Part shown: positions 1 through 7,776 of the stretch, in pieces
Layout of the letters: every line of letters begins with the position of its first letter
Position numbering within the stretch: position 1 is the stretch's first letter
From: an uncultured Clostridia bacterium
GTDB taxonomy: Bacteria; Bacillota; Clostridia; UBA1381
Reading direction: 5' to 3'
DNA length: 38,925 nt
NCBI GenBank assembly: GCA_934486495.1
Contig: CAKSPW010000017.1
Coordinates: 1 to 38,925, forward strand
Position numbers and translations under genes: made by a program
The notes under the pieces: generated by a model
Databases searched by the model: none
What the model saw: only the letters and a program-made list of their open reading frames with translations
What the model was told of the DNA's origin: nothing

Positions 1-3000
1 CATTTGTTTCCGTCACTCCGAAAACAGAATAAACATTTGTAAACAAACTTCCGTTTCTGTCGGTTGAGGTAAGGCAATTGCCCAAAAAGTCATATGTATA
101 ATTTTCACTCATGCCGAGCGGATCGGTTATAGCTGTCAGCTGTCCCACATTATTATACGTATACGTTACAGTTGCATCGCCGTTTTTCATTGTCAGCGGC
201 TTGCAGGCTGCATTATATGTATATTCCGCAACAACATCTGCCATAGCCGTGCGCGTAACATTGCCCATGCTGTCATATTCCGCATTTGTGACCATAAAGC
301 TTTCTTCCTCGCCCGACTTATTTGACCGTTCAGCCGTTTTGACAACATTTGAATTTTTATCGTAATATGTCTTTACAAGCGATACATTATTTTCGTCAAA
401 CGGAGCTTCTACCTTTATAACACGTCCTGCCGCATCATAGAAATAGCTTGTTATATTTCCGTTTTTATCAGCTGCCGTTTTTTGCTGTCCCGACAAATCA
501 TAAGTAAAGCTCTCTGTATTTCCAAGCGCATCTGTTTTTGTCAGAACATTTCCGAGCGTGTCATAAACATTTGTTTCCGTACCGCCGTTCGGCAATTTTT
601 TTGTAAGCGGTCTTGAATACTCATCATACGTATATTCTGTTGTATAAGCATTCTCACCGTCGGAAACCGATTCTCTTATAAGCTCCCCATAACTGTTATA
701 AACGGCTTCGTCAGTGCGCTGTTTCCCACTTCCTGCCAAGGTTACTCTTTCATAACGTGCGCCGTTTACAATGCCATAGTTATACGTTTTTGTATTAAGA
801 AGATTTCCGCTTAGGTCCTTTACGCTCTCGGTAAGCGGTCTGTCGGCAAAATCATATGTATAATCGGTTACCGTCCCGACACCGTCAGCCGAAAGACTCT
901 TAAGCTGAGTCACACGTGAAGCGCTGTCATATGTTTTCTCGCCGACAAGCTCCCATTCATTATTTTTCGGGCGGTATGTGGCAATTTCACGTCCAAAATC
1001 GTCAAATGTGTATTTTATACTTGTTCCGTCAATCTCATTTGCAACAGCATATCTGCCTGCAAGCGAATATTCCGCCGTTCTCTCCGCTCCGTTAGGAAAC
1101 GTATATTTTACCGGTCGGCCGAGTACGTCATAAAACGCATACGCCATATTACCCTCGCCGTCAGTAAGCAAAATCGGGTTCCCGAACATATTATATTTTA
1201 CGGACGAGCTCATTGTGCCCGTATTTTCACCATCGGCATTTAGAATATTTTCTACAAACTCCGTAACCGTTACAAGCTTATCCGCTCCAACAGAAACTGT
1301 TCTTTTAACAGTCTGCACCTCGTCCAAATCATCCAGGACGCCGTTGTTATCGGTGTCGGCAAGCCATACCTTAGTTGACGCTATCTCTCCTGTTTCATCA
1401 TACTCATATGCTGTTTTTGCTATTTCCTTATTATCTTTTACAACAGTGCTTGAAGCGATTTTCAAATTATTCTCTGTTCGCGTATATTTTACATCGTAAT
1501 CAAAAGAATATTTATATCCGCCATATTTTTTATAATAGCTTATCCTTGTCGGAATTTTTGATCTGTTATCGTCTGCATATCTATATATTTTTTTGTAATT
1601 TCCGGACACTTCTTCCTCTATTCGTTTAAAATAGTCATATTTGTATGATGTTCCCCCGCCAATATTGTCAACATATTTATAGACTCCTGTCAAATTGTTA
1701 TTATTATCATAGCTATACGTTTCTTTTACAAGTGAACTGCTGTAGGAACCATTTATCCTTACACATTTAAGAGCGTTATCACTATAGAAATCCTTTTCAA
1801 TGACTCGTCCGTCTGTATCACGGGTAATTTGCAGACTCGTGTTATTTATAACATTATAACTTTCTTTGTTTATTATCTTATCATCGTTTCTCTCCATTTC
1901 CTCGGATACACCGTAAATCATCGAGGCTATTCTTGTTTTTGTGCTTAAATCATATAAATCTGTATATTTATAATGCTTTTCTGTTCCGGTCGGATATGTT
2001 ATCTTTTCAATATTTAATCCTTCAAACGTATCAAAAATCAGCTTTTCATATGTTGCTCTATCAATATAGCTATCAAGACCGTTGTATAATTTCGTTGCAG
2101 CATTGTTTATCATTGCCGAATAACCTTTTGAATATCTTCCCTCATAAACAGTTTCCTCACCGTTTTCGTTTGTGACAGTAAGTTTTTCAACCAAATTGTT
2201 TTTCCATACACTGTCATTTTTGAGAGAGTCCGCAGGCAGGCTCTCACTTCTGTACATTACCGTTCTGTCAGTACCGCTTGCTTCATCATGATACGAAATT
2301 CCGCTTCGGCTTAAAGAAATTTCTCTGCCATAACTATCAACAACTCCAATGAGATTACTCTTTTCATCATAACTAAACCTTATTGAATTATTGTAATCAT
2401 CAACAATTTCTCGTATTCTTGCCTTAGGCATACCTCCAAAAACAGGTTCTGCATACAAATAATATGTTATTCCCTTGAATTCGTCGAAAATCTTCATATT
2501 ATATACCGTACCGCTATCTGTTTCTCTGCTTACATAATACATATTATATTTAAAATTATCATTATTATCCGGATAAAAAGTCATGTCAAACTCTGATGGT
2601 CTGTCGGCGTATATACCCCTATATTCTTTTAAACGCGCGGTCGCTGTATATGTATGTACCACTCCGTCTATATCCTTGAAAATTCCGCTGTATTCTCGGA
2701 TACGACTTATATATGTGGAATCGGAATCTTTTTCAAATGAATCGGTAAGCATACTAACATACGGGAAATCATATTCCCACTGCTTTGCAATAGGATACAT
2801 TGTTTCATTTACGGTTATATTCACCATATCATAAACCGAATCTTCATTATATGTAACCCGTCCCGGTGATGTTGTACTGTCATATGTGAGTTTTATTCCA
2901 CTATCGGATTTACGTTGATAAACATCATGAAACAGAACAAATGTTTTATCATTTCTTGTATATGTAGAAAAATTGTCATCCGATACATAAATAGGCTTAC

Positions 3001-3583
3001 TCATATATTTTTGAAATTCATCATCATTATGAAAAGCTATATTTAATGTCTTTCCACCGGAAGAATTAAACTTATAAAGCCTAAACACTGCCGGAAATTT
3101 AAAAGCTGATGTTTTTGACGCAGCATAATTAGTCCAATATTTCTGATTATTATAAACTCGTCTTATATTAAGGTCAAGTCCGTTTCTTCCGGGCAAGCTT
3201 AAATCCGTTTCCCTTATTCTCAGCTTATTTGTATAGTCATCAACGGATTCTCCGTTTTTGAGCGAATACGGTCTGAAATATTCATCACCGAACTGCTTTG
3301 ACATAATCTCATTCCAAATCGTACTGTGATTATTCGATGCTGCCGCAAGCGATATGTCATCTTCTGTGTGTTCTTCTCTGGTATTAATATACGGCGTATC
3401 GTCATCAAGCTCAATATCATTGCGCAATTCTTTAGACGGTATATACTCTATTGTTGCATTGCTGTCCGGCAATTTTTTTATTTTATGAATTTTATCTTCA
3501 CGTTCTTCATTTACCGCAAACACACAAGGTATAGTGCTCACTACAATGCATACTGTTAAAATAATTGATGTTATTTTTTTCAT
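1..3583 (-). CDS. Secreted RHS/YD-repeat protein, 3' end beyond window
   Basis: The minus frame is open without a stop from the ATG at 3583 to base 1 (1194 codons), so the C-terminus is missing. The start has a good ribosome binding site (GAGAGG about 6 bases upstream). The protein begins MKKITSIILTVCIVVS, a signal peptide with likely cleavage after CVFA near residue 24. The N-terminal ~700 residues are a non-repetitive beta-rich region. The rest is a series of YD repeats such as TYDFADRPLT, YDEYSRPLTKKLPNG, NVYDTLGNVLT and YFYDAAGRVIK, the hallmark of RHS proteins that form a hollow beta-cocoon. Near residue 740 an Asp-rich loop (DTDNNGVLDDLDE) resembles a calcium-binding EF-hand or thrombospondin type 3 loop. 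In this family the variable C-terminus is often a toxin or enzyme domain, but it cannot be seen here. Family assignment is firm; function is unknown. Confidence 0.9.
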   Translation of the reverse strand, partial: MKKITSIILTVCIVVSTIPCVFAVNEEREDKIHKIKKLPDSNATIEYIPSKELRNDIELDDDTPYINTREEHTEDDISLAAASNNHSTIWNEIMSKQFGDEYFRPYSLKNGESVDDYTNKLRIRETDLSLPGRNGLDLNIRRVYNNQKYWTNYAASKTSAFKFPAVFRLYKFNSSGGKTLNIAFHNDDEFQKYMSKPIYVSDDNFSTYTRNDKTFVLFHDVYQRKSDSGIKLTYDSTTSPGRVTYNEDSVYDMVNITVNETMYPIAKQWEYDFPYVSMLTDSFEKDSDSTYISRIREYSGIFKDIDGVVHTYTATARLKEYRGIYADRPSEFDMTFYPDNNDNFKYNMYYVSRETDSGTVYNMKIFDEFKGITYYLYAEPVFGGMPKARIREIVDDYNNSIRFSYDEKSNLIGVVDSYGREISLSRSGISYHDEASGTDRTVMYRSESLPADSLKNDSVWKNNLVEKLTVTNENGEETVYEGRYSKGYSAMINNAATKLYNGLDSYIDRATYEKLIFDTFEGLNIEKITYPTGTEKHYKYTDLYDLSTKTRIASMIYGVSEEMERNDDKIINKESYNVINNTSLQITRDTDGRVIEKDFYSDNALKCVRINGSYSSSLVKETYSYDNNNNLTGVYKYVDNIGGGTSYKYDYFKRIEEEVSGNYKKIYRYADDNRSKIPTRISYYKKYGGYKYSFDYDVKYTRTENNLKIASSTVVKDNKEIAKTAYEYDETGEIASTKVWLADTDNNGVLDDLDEVQTVKRTVSVGADKLVTVTEFVENILNADGENTGTMSSSVKYNMFGNPILLTDGEGNMAYAFYDVLGRPVKYTFPNGAERTAEYSLAGRYAVANEIDGTSIKYTFDDFGREIATYRPKNNEWELVGEKTYDSASRVTQLKSLSADGVGTVTDYTYDFADRPLTESVKDLSGNLLNTKTYNYGIVNGARYERVTLAGSGKQRTDEAVYNSYGELIRESVSDGENAYTTEYTYDEYSRPLTKKLPNGGTETNVYDTLGNVLTKTDALGNTESFTYDLSGQQKTAADKNGNITSYFYDAAGRVIKVEAPFDENNVSLVKTYYDKNSNVVKTAERSNKSGEEESFMVTNAEYDSMGNVTRTAMADVVAEYTYNAACKPLTMKNGDATVTYTYNNVGQLTAITDPLGMSENYTYDFLGNCLTSTDRNGSLFTNVYSVFGVTETN

Positions 3584-3625
3584 ATATTGCCTCTCTTTCT
3601 TTGATTAACCTTTATTACTAACACC

Positions 3626-3654
3626 AATATACCATATTTTTTCAATAATAACAA
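3626..3654 (-). promoter_or_regulatory. Sigma-A promoter of the RHS gene
   Basis: On the minus strand, TTGTTA (3649-3654) and TATATT (3626-3631) are separated by 17 bases, with an extended -10 TGG directly before the -10 box. It lies about 40 bases upstream of the RHS start codon. Pattern match only. Confidence 0.55.
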
Positions 3655-3719
3655 TATATATTTTGAAAAATAGTCGAAATATCTAAAATATTACATTATT
3701 TTTGTATATAAATACCACA

Positions 3720-3764
3720 CTAAAAAGGCTGCTTGTAAAATCGGTTGACTTTGCAAACAGCCTT
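3720..3764 (-). terminator. Intrinsic terminator after purF
   Basis: An inverted repeat pairs 3725-3739 with 3750-3764. It is a 15-position stem with one G-U pair and one mismatch on the minus-strand RNA, and it is followed by a run of U. It lies about 160 bases after the purF stop; the stretch between (3765-3926) holds no gene that I can see. The arm AAGGCTG..TTTG resembles the hairpin at 21230-21265. Confidence 0.65.
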
Positions 3765-3926
3765 CACTTATTTAAAAATTTTCAATCGGTAAAAAAAACA
3801 AATGCTACGATTTTTTTGAAATATATTTTACAGATGCGTTTCGAATTAATGTTTACTGATGACACAAAAAGCTATCGTTTAAAATCAAATCGTTTGTTCA
3901 CATTTTCTATGTTCTGTAAATTTTTA

Positions 3927-5330
3927 TCAGCTTTCAAATCCGCTTTTATTAATATGGGGCGAATCTCCGGTCGGGTACTCTCCGCCAAAGCAGGCGCTGC
4001 AATATCCGTCCGAATCTATCAGCTCACCGAGCTTCTCAATAGGAAGATACGAAAGGCTGTCAGCACCGAGAATTTTTGCAATTTCATCGGCTGTATATTT
4101 ACAAGCGATAAGATTATCACACGAATCAATATCTGTTCCGTAGTAGCACGGCTTCAAAAACGGCGGTGCGGAAATGCGCATATGTATCTCCTTTGCCCCG
4201 AAATCCCTTAAAAGCTTTACAATCTGTCCGCTTGTCGTTCCTCTTACAATTGAGTCATCTATAAGCACCACTCTTTTTCCCTCAACAATTTTTCTTATTA
4301 CACTGAGTTTAATTCTAACCTTATTCTCACGGTCGTTCTGCTGCGGAGATATAAACGTTCTTCCGATATATTTGTTTTTTATAAATCCGAGTCCGTAGGG
4401 GATTCCCGATTGCTGTGCATATCCTATCGCCGCATCTATTCCCGAGTCCGGAACACCTATTACAACATCGGCATCAACCGGAAAACATTCCGCCAATATT
4501 CGCCCCGCTCTCAGTCTTGCCTCATGAACGCTTGCGCCGTCAATAACGGAATCCGGTCTTGAAAAATAGATATACTCAAATATACAGCTGCTTCTTTTTG
4601 CTCTGCCGCAATGTGCCGTATAAGAATGCACACCGTTTTTATCAAACGACACAACCTCGCCCGGCAAAATATCACGAACGAACTCTGCACCCACAGCTTC
4701 AAGTGCGCAGCTTTCGGAGGCTATTATATAACTTCCGTCATCTCTTATGCCGTAGCAAAGCGGTCTGAATCCGTATTTATCTCTTGCAGCGAGCAGCTTG
4801 TCCTCACTCATTATAACAAGAGAATACGCTCCGTCAAGCTTATACATAGCACTGATAACCGCAGAATCGACAGACGGCGCCGTTAACCGTTCGTGTGTTA
4901 TAATATAAGCAATTATTTCGGTATCGCTTGTTGTATGAAAAATAGCACCTGACATTTCAAGCGTATTTCGCAGCTCATATGCATTTGAAAGGTTGCCGTT
5001 ATGCGATATTGCAAGCTTACCCATTCTGTGATTTACCTCGATTGGCTGACAGTTAATGCGTTCGTTTTTCCCCGTAGTCGAATACCTTACATGACCTACC
5101 GCCATGTTCCCGTCCGGAAAATCATCTATGATATCCTTTGAAAAAACATCGCTTACAAGACCGACATCCTTATACGAGGTAAACACTCCGTCCGAGCAAA
5201 CCGATATACCCGTCCCCTCCTGACCCCTGTGCTGAAGTGCGTAAAGGCCATAATAAACAACTCTCGCCGCAGACATCTTCTTATCGGAATATACGCCGAA
5301 AACTCCGCATTCCTCGTGTAAATTACTCAT
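3927..5330 (-). CDS. purF: Amidophosphoribosyltransferase PurF
   Basis: PurF makes 5-phosphoribosylamine from PRPP and glutamine, the first committed step of purine synthesis, in the cytoplasm. The N-terminus reads MSNLHEECGVFGVY: a short propeptide followed by the nucleophilic Cys of a class II (Ntn) glutaminase domain, with HRGQEGTG and SHNGNLSNA following as expected. The C-terminal phosphoribosyltransferase domain shows the PRPP-binding loop VVLIDDSIVRGTTSG near residue 355. Cysteines in the C-terminal part (CYYGTD, CSACFGG) match the B. subtilis-type enzyme that carries a [4Fe-4S] cluster. Length 467 residues is normal. The ATG at 5330 is preferred over a GTG at 5339, because AAAGG lies 11 bases before the ATG but only 2 bases before the GTG. 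purF stands alone here, without other pur genes, directly behind a terminator-like hairpin. Confidence 0.97.
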   Translation of the reverse strand: MSNLHEECGVFGVYSDKKMSAARVVYYGLYALQHRGQEGTGISVCSDGVFTSYKDVGLVSDVFSKDIIDDFPDGNMAVGHVRYSTTGKNERINCQPIEVNHRMGKLAISHNGNLSNAYELRNTLEMSGAIFHTTSDTEIIAYIITHERLTAPSVDSAVISAMYKLDGAYSLVIMSEDKLLAARDKYGFRPLCYGIRDDGSYIIASESCALEAVGAEFVRDILPGEVVSFDKNGVHSYTAHCGRAKRSSCIFEYIYFSRPDSVIDGASVHEARLRAGRILAECFPVDADVVIGVPDSGIDAAIGYAQQSGIPYGLGFIKNKYIGRTFISPQQNDRENKVRIKLSVIRKIVEGKRVVLIDDSIVRGTTSGQIVKLLRDFGAKEIHMRISAPPFLKPCYYGTDIDSCDNLIACKYTADEIAKILGADSLSYLPIEKLGELIDSDGYCSACFGGEYPTGDSPHINKSGFES

Positions 5331-5347
5331 TTTAACCACTGCCTTTC

Positions 5348-5389
5348 AAAAAAGCGCCTACTACCCTGCTTTTTACGGATAATAAGCGC
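5348..5389 (-). terminator. Terminator/attenuator-like hairpin between nfnB and purF
   Basis: On the minus strand 5377-5389 pairs with 5354-5366 (13 bp including three G-U pairs, 10-base loop), followed by six U (5348-5353). It can end the nfnAB transcript. The purF ribosome binding site begins only a few bases after the U-run and no promoter fits between them, so purF seems to be reached by read-through. Confidence 0.75.
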
Positions 5390-5414
5390 CTTTGCTTATA
5401 TTATTAAATTCTGC

Positions 5415-6803
5415 TTATTTAAGCTCGTTGTCAATTGCTTCTGCCGCAGCCTTTCCTGCGCCCATTGCCAAAATAACCGTAGCCGCACCGGTAACAACAT
5501 CTCCGCCCGCATAAACGTGAGCTTTGCTTGTTTTTCCCGTTTCTTCATCTGCAACTATACAGCCTTTTTTATTTGTGTCAAGACCGTCGGTTGTCTTTTT
5601 AATAAGCGGATTTGGTGTTTGACCTATTGCAATTACAGCCGTATCGATAGGAACTATATGCTCCGAGCCTTTAATTTCAACAGGGCGTCTTCTGCCGCTT
5701 GCGTCAGGCTCGCCAAGCTCCATGGAAACCACTTCCATCTCCTTAAGCCATCCTTTATCATCGCCTATAAAGCGAGTCGGATTTGTAAGAAGCATAAACT
5801 CTATGCCCTCTTCCTTTGCGTGCATAACCTCCTCACGTCTTGCCGGAAGCTGTTCGATACTTCTTCTGTAAACAATATAAACCTTCTCCGCACCGAGTCT
5901 TTTTGCACATCTTGCCGCATCCATCGCAACGTTTCCGCCGCCGAATACCGCAACAGTCTTTCCTATATTTACCGGCGTGTCATACTCGGGGAATTTATAA
6001 CCCTTCATAAGATTGATTCTTGTTAAAAACTCGTTTGCGGAGTATACTCCGTTAAGGCTTTCACCGTCAAGACCCATAAATGACGGAAGACCTGCGCCGG
6101 AGCCTATGTAAACCGCATCAAATCCGTAATCCTCAAAAAGCTCGTCAACAAGTATCGTTTTTCCGATTATCGTATTTGTTTCTATTTTTACACCCATATT
6201 TTTAAGGTTATCAATTTCTTTTTGAACAATATCCTTCGGAAGACGAAATTCGGGTATGCCGTACATCAAAACTCCGCCTGCCGTATGAAATGCTTCATAA
6301 ACAGTTACGTCATATCCCTTTTTAGCCAAATCGCCGGCAACAGTAAGTCCTGACGGGCCTGAGCCGACAACGGCAACCTTTTTTCCGTTAGACGGGATTT
6401 TTTTAATTATATCCTCAACATTTTTCATGTGATAGTCGGCAACAAATCTCTCAAGTCTGCCTATACCGACGCTTTCGCCCTTAATTCCTCTTACGCATTT
6501 TGATTCGCACTGCGTTTCCTGAGGACAAACTCTGCCGCATACTGCCGGGAGAGCATTCGTTTCTTTTATCTTAAGATATGCTTCTTCAAATTTACCCTCG
6601 GCAACAAAGGAAATAAACTCCGGAATTTTTACATGAACCGGGCAACCCGACATACAAGGCTTATTTTTGCAGTTTAAGCATCTTTTAGCCTCGTTTATCG
6701 CCATTTCCTCCGTATATCCCTCGGCAACCTCAATAAAGTTTTTGTTTCTTACATCAGCTGCCTGCTCGGGCATTGGTGTTTTTGTCATACAGTTGTTTAT
6801 CAT
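5415..6803 (-). CDS. nfnB: NfnB: NADPH-binding subunit of the ferredoxin:NADP+ oxidoreductase (glutamate-synthase small-subunit type)
   Basis: This 462-residue flavoprotein has the fold of the glutamate synthase small subunit. Its N-terminus carries cysteine sets for two [4Fe-4S] clusters: C42, C45, C50, C54 and C89, C93, C99, C103. A Rossmann FAD site follows (VAVVGSGPSG, about residues 144-153), then an NADP site (VAVFGGGNVAMDAAR) and the C-terminal FAD motif (AGGDVVTGAATV). Paired with NfnA just upstream, it should form the soluble NfnAB complex, which couples NADH, NADPH and ferredoxin by electron bifurcation in anaerobes. Its start ATG has GGAGG 9 bases upstream and lies 18 bases after the nfnA stop, so the two genes form an operon. 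No large glutamate synthase subunit is adjacent, which favours NfnB over GltD. Annotation pipelines often call this gltA. Confidence 0.9.
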   Translation of the reverse strand: MINNCMTKTPMPEQAADVRNKNFIEVAEGYTEEMAINEAKRCLNCKNKPCMSGCPVHVKIPEFISFVAEGKFEEAYLKIKETNALPAVCGRVCPQETQCESKCVRGIKGESVGIGRLERFVADYHMKNVEDIIKKIPSNGKKVAVVGSGPSGLTVAGDLAKKGYDVTVYEAFHTAGGVLMYGIPEFRLPKDIVQKEIDNLKNMGVKIETNTIIGKTILVDELFEDYGFDAVYIGSGAGLPSFMGLDGESLNGVYSANEFLTRINLMKGYKFPEYDTPVNIGKTVAVFGGGNVAMDAARCAKRLGAEKVYIVYRRSIEQLPARREEVMHAKEEGIEFMLLTNPTRFIGDDKGWLKEMEVVSMELGEPDASGRRRPVEIKGSEHIVPIDTAVIAIGQTPNPLIKKTTDGLDTNKKGCIVADEETGKTSKAHVYAGGDVVTGAATVILAMGAGKAAAEAIDNELK

Positions 6804-6821
6804 TTTCCGATACCTCCGATT

Positions 6822-7661
6822 TTATTTGTTAGCAAGTCTGCAAGAACCGATACCGAATGAATGCTTTTCCTGTTCGTTAAACATTCTCTGTCTGTTCATT
6901 GCCAAATCCCAATCGATTTTATGACCGTCAAAATCCGGGCCGTCAACGCAGGCAAATTTTGTTTCCCCGCCGACGATTACTCGGCATCCGCCGCACATAC
7001 CCGTACCGTCAATCATAATCGGGTTCATGCTTACGGTAGTCGGAATATCGTATTTTTTTGTAAGATTGCAAACGGCGCGCATCATAACGAGCGGTCCGAT
7101 AGCAATAACTTCATCAAATTTTTCACCGCTTTCGAGAAGCTCCGAAAGTCTGTCGGTTACAAAACCCTTTGTTCCGTTTGAACCGTCATCGGTAGTAATT
7201 ATAAGCTTATCGGAAACTTTTTTAAGCTCATCTTCAAGGATAATGAAATCCGTATTTTTAAAACCGGCTATAAGGCAAACCTCACTGCCGAGCTTATGGA
7301 GCTTTTTAGCCTGGGGATATGCTATTGCCGTTCCCAAGCCTCCGCCGATTACGGCAACCTTTTTTTTGCCTTCAAGCTCAGTCGGCATTCCGAGAGGGCC
7401 TGCAAAATCAAGTATTTCGCCGCCTGCCTCGACAGCCTGCAAATCACGTGTTGTTTTTCCGACAACCTGAACGATTATAGTAACACTTCCCTTTTCCCTG
7501 TCAAAATCGGCAATTGTAAAAGGTACTCTCTCGCCTTTTTCATCAATTCTGAGAATAATAAACTGTCCCGGCTCTGCCTTTTTTGCAACTGCCGGTGCGT
7601 CTATCTCCATCAAAAACACGGTTGGGTTTAAATCTTCTTTCCTTAAAACCTTATACGCCAC
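6822..7661 (-). CDS. nfnA: NfnA: NAD-binding FNR-like subunit of the ferredoxin:NADP+ oxidoreductase
   Basis: This 279-residue protein belongs to the ferredoxin-NADP reductase/dihydroorotate dehydrogenase electron-transfer family. An N-terminal FAD barrel has the RxPFTI motif (residues ~45-50) and PGQFIILR. A nucleotide-binding half begins with VAVIGGGLGTA (~102-112). A C-terminal [2Fe-2S] motif has C223, C226 and C238, with D218 a candidate fourth ligand as described for Thermotoga NfnA. In the complex this subunit handles NADH and the bifurcating FAD lies in its partner. It starts at GTG 7661 with AGAGGTGA 7 bases upstream. It is the first gene of the nfnAB operon, behind a near-consensus promoter. 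Confidence 0.9.
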   Translation of the reverse strand: MAYKVLRKEDLNPTVFLMEIDAPAVAKKAEPGQFIILRIDEKGERVPFTIADFDREKGSVTIIVQVVGKTTRDLQAVEAGGEILDFAGPLGMPTELEGKKKVAVIGGGLGTAIAYPQAKKLHKLGSEVCLIAGFKNTDFIILEDELKKVSDKLIITTDDGSNGTKGFVTDRLSELLESGEKFDEVIAIGPLVMMRAVCNLTKKYDIPTTVSMNPIMIDGTGMCGGCRVIVGGETKFACVDGPDFDGHKIDWDLAMNRQRMFNEQEKHSFGIGSCRLANK

Positions 7662-7693
7662 TTTTATGTCACCTCTAATTTAATATACTTTAA

Positions 7694-7722
7694 ATTATAT
7701 CACAATATTTATTTCATTTCAA
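7694..7722 (-). promoter_or_regulatory. Sigma-A promoter of nfnAB
   Basis: On the minus strand TTGAAA (7717-7722), a 17-base spacer and a perfect TATAAT (7694-7699) lie about 30 bases before the nfnA GTG start. The leader is too short for a riboswitch. Confidence 0.8.
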
Positions 7723-7776
7723 CACCATAGCAAAAAAATTGTTTAATTTAATTTAAAAACATTCATTTTAAGCACA

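Noticed and set aside
3702..4211. Plus-strand open frame of 169 codons
   Set aside because: It is antisense to the end of purF and its terminator, with no ribosome binding site and low-complexity composition.
5331..5414. Purine riboswitch before purF
   Set aside because: The 84-base gap holds only the terminator-like hairpin; there is no three-way junction or conserved purine aptamer core.
5415..7661. Reading the pair as glutamate synthase subunits
   Set aside because: There is no large glutamate synthase subunit, and the adjacent FNR-like subunit with a [2Fe-2S] motif is diagnostic of NfnAB.
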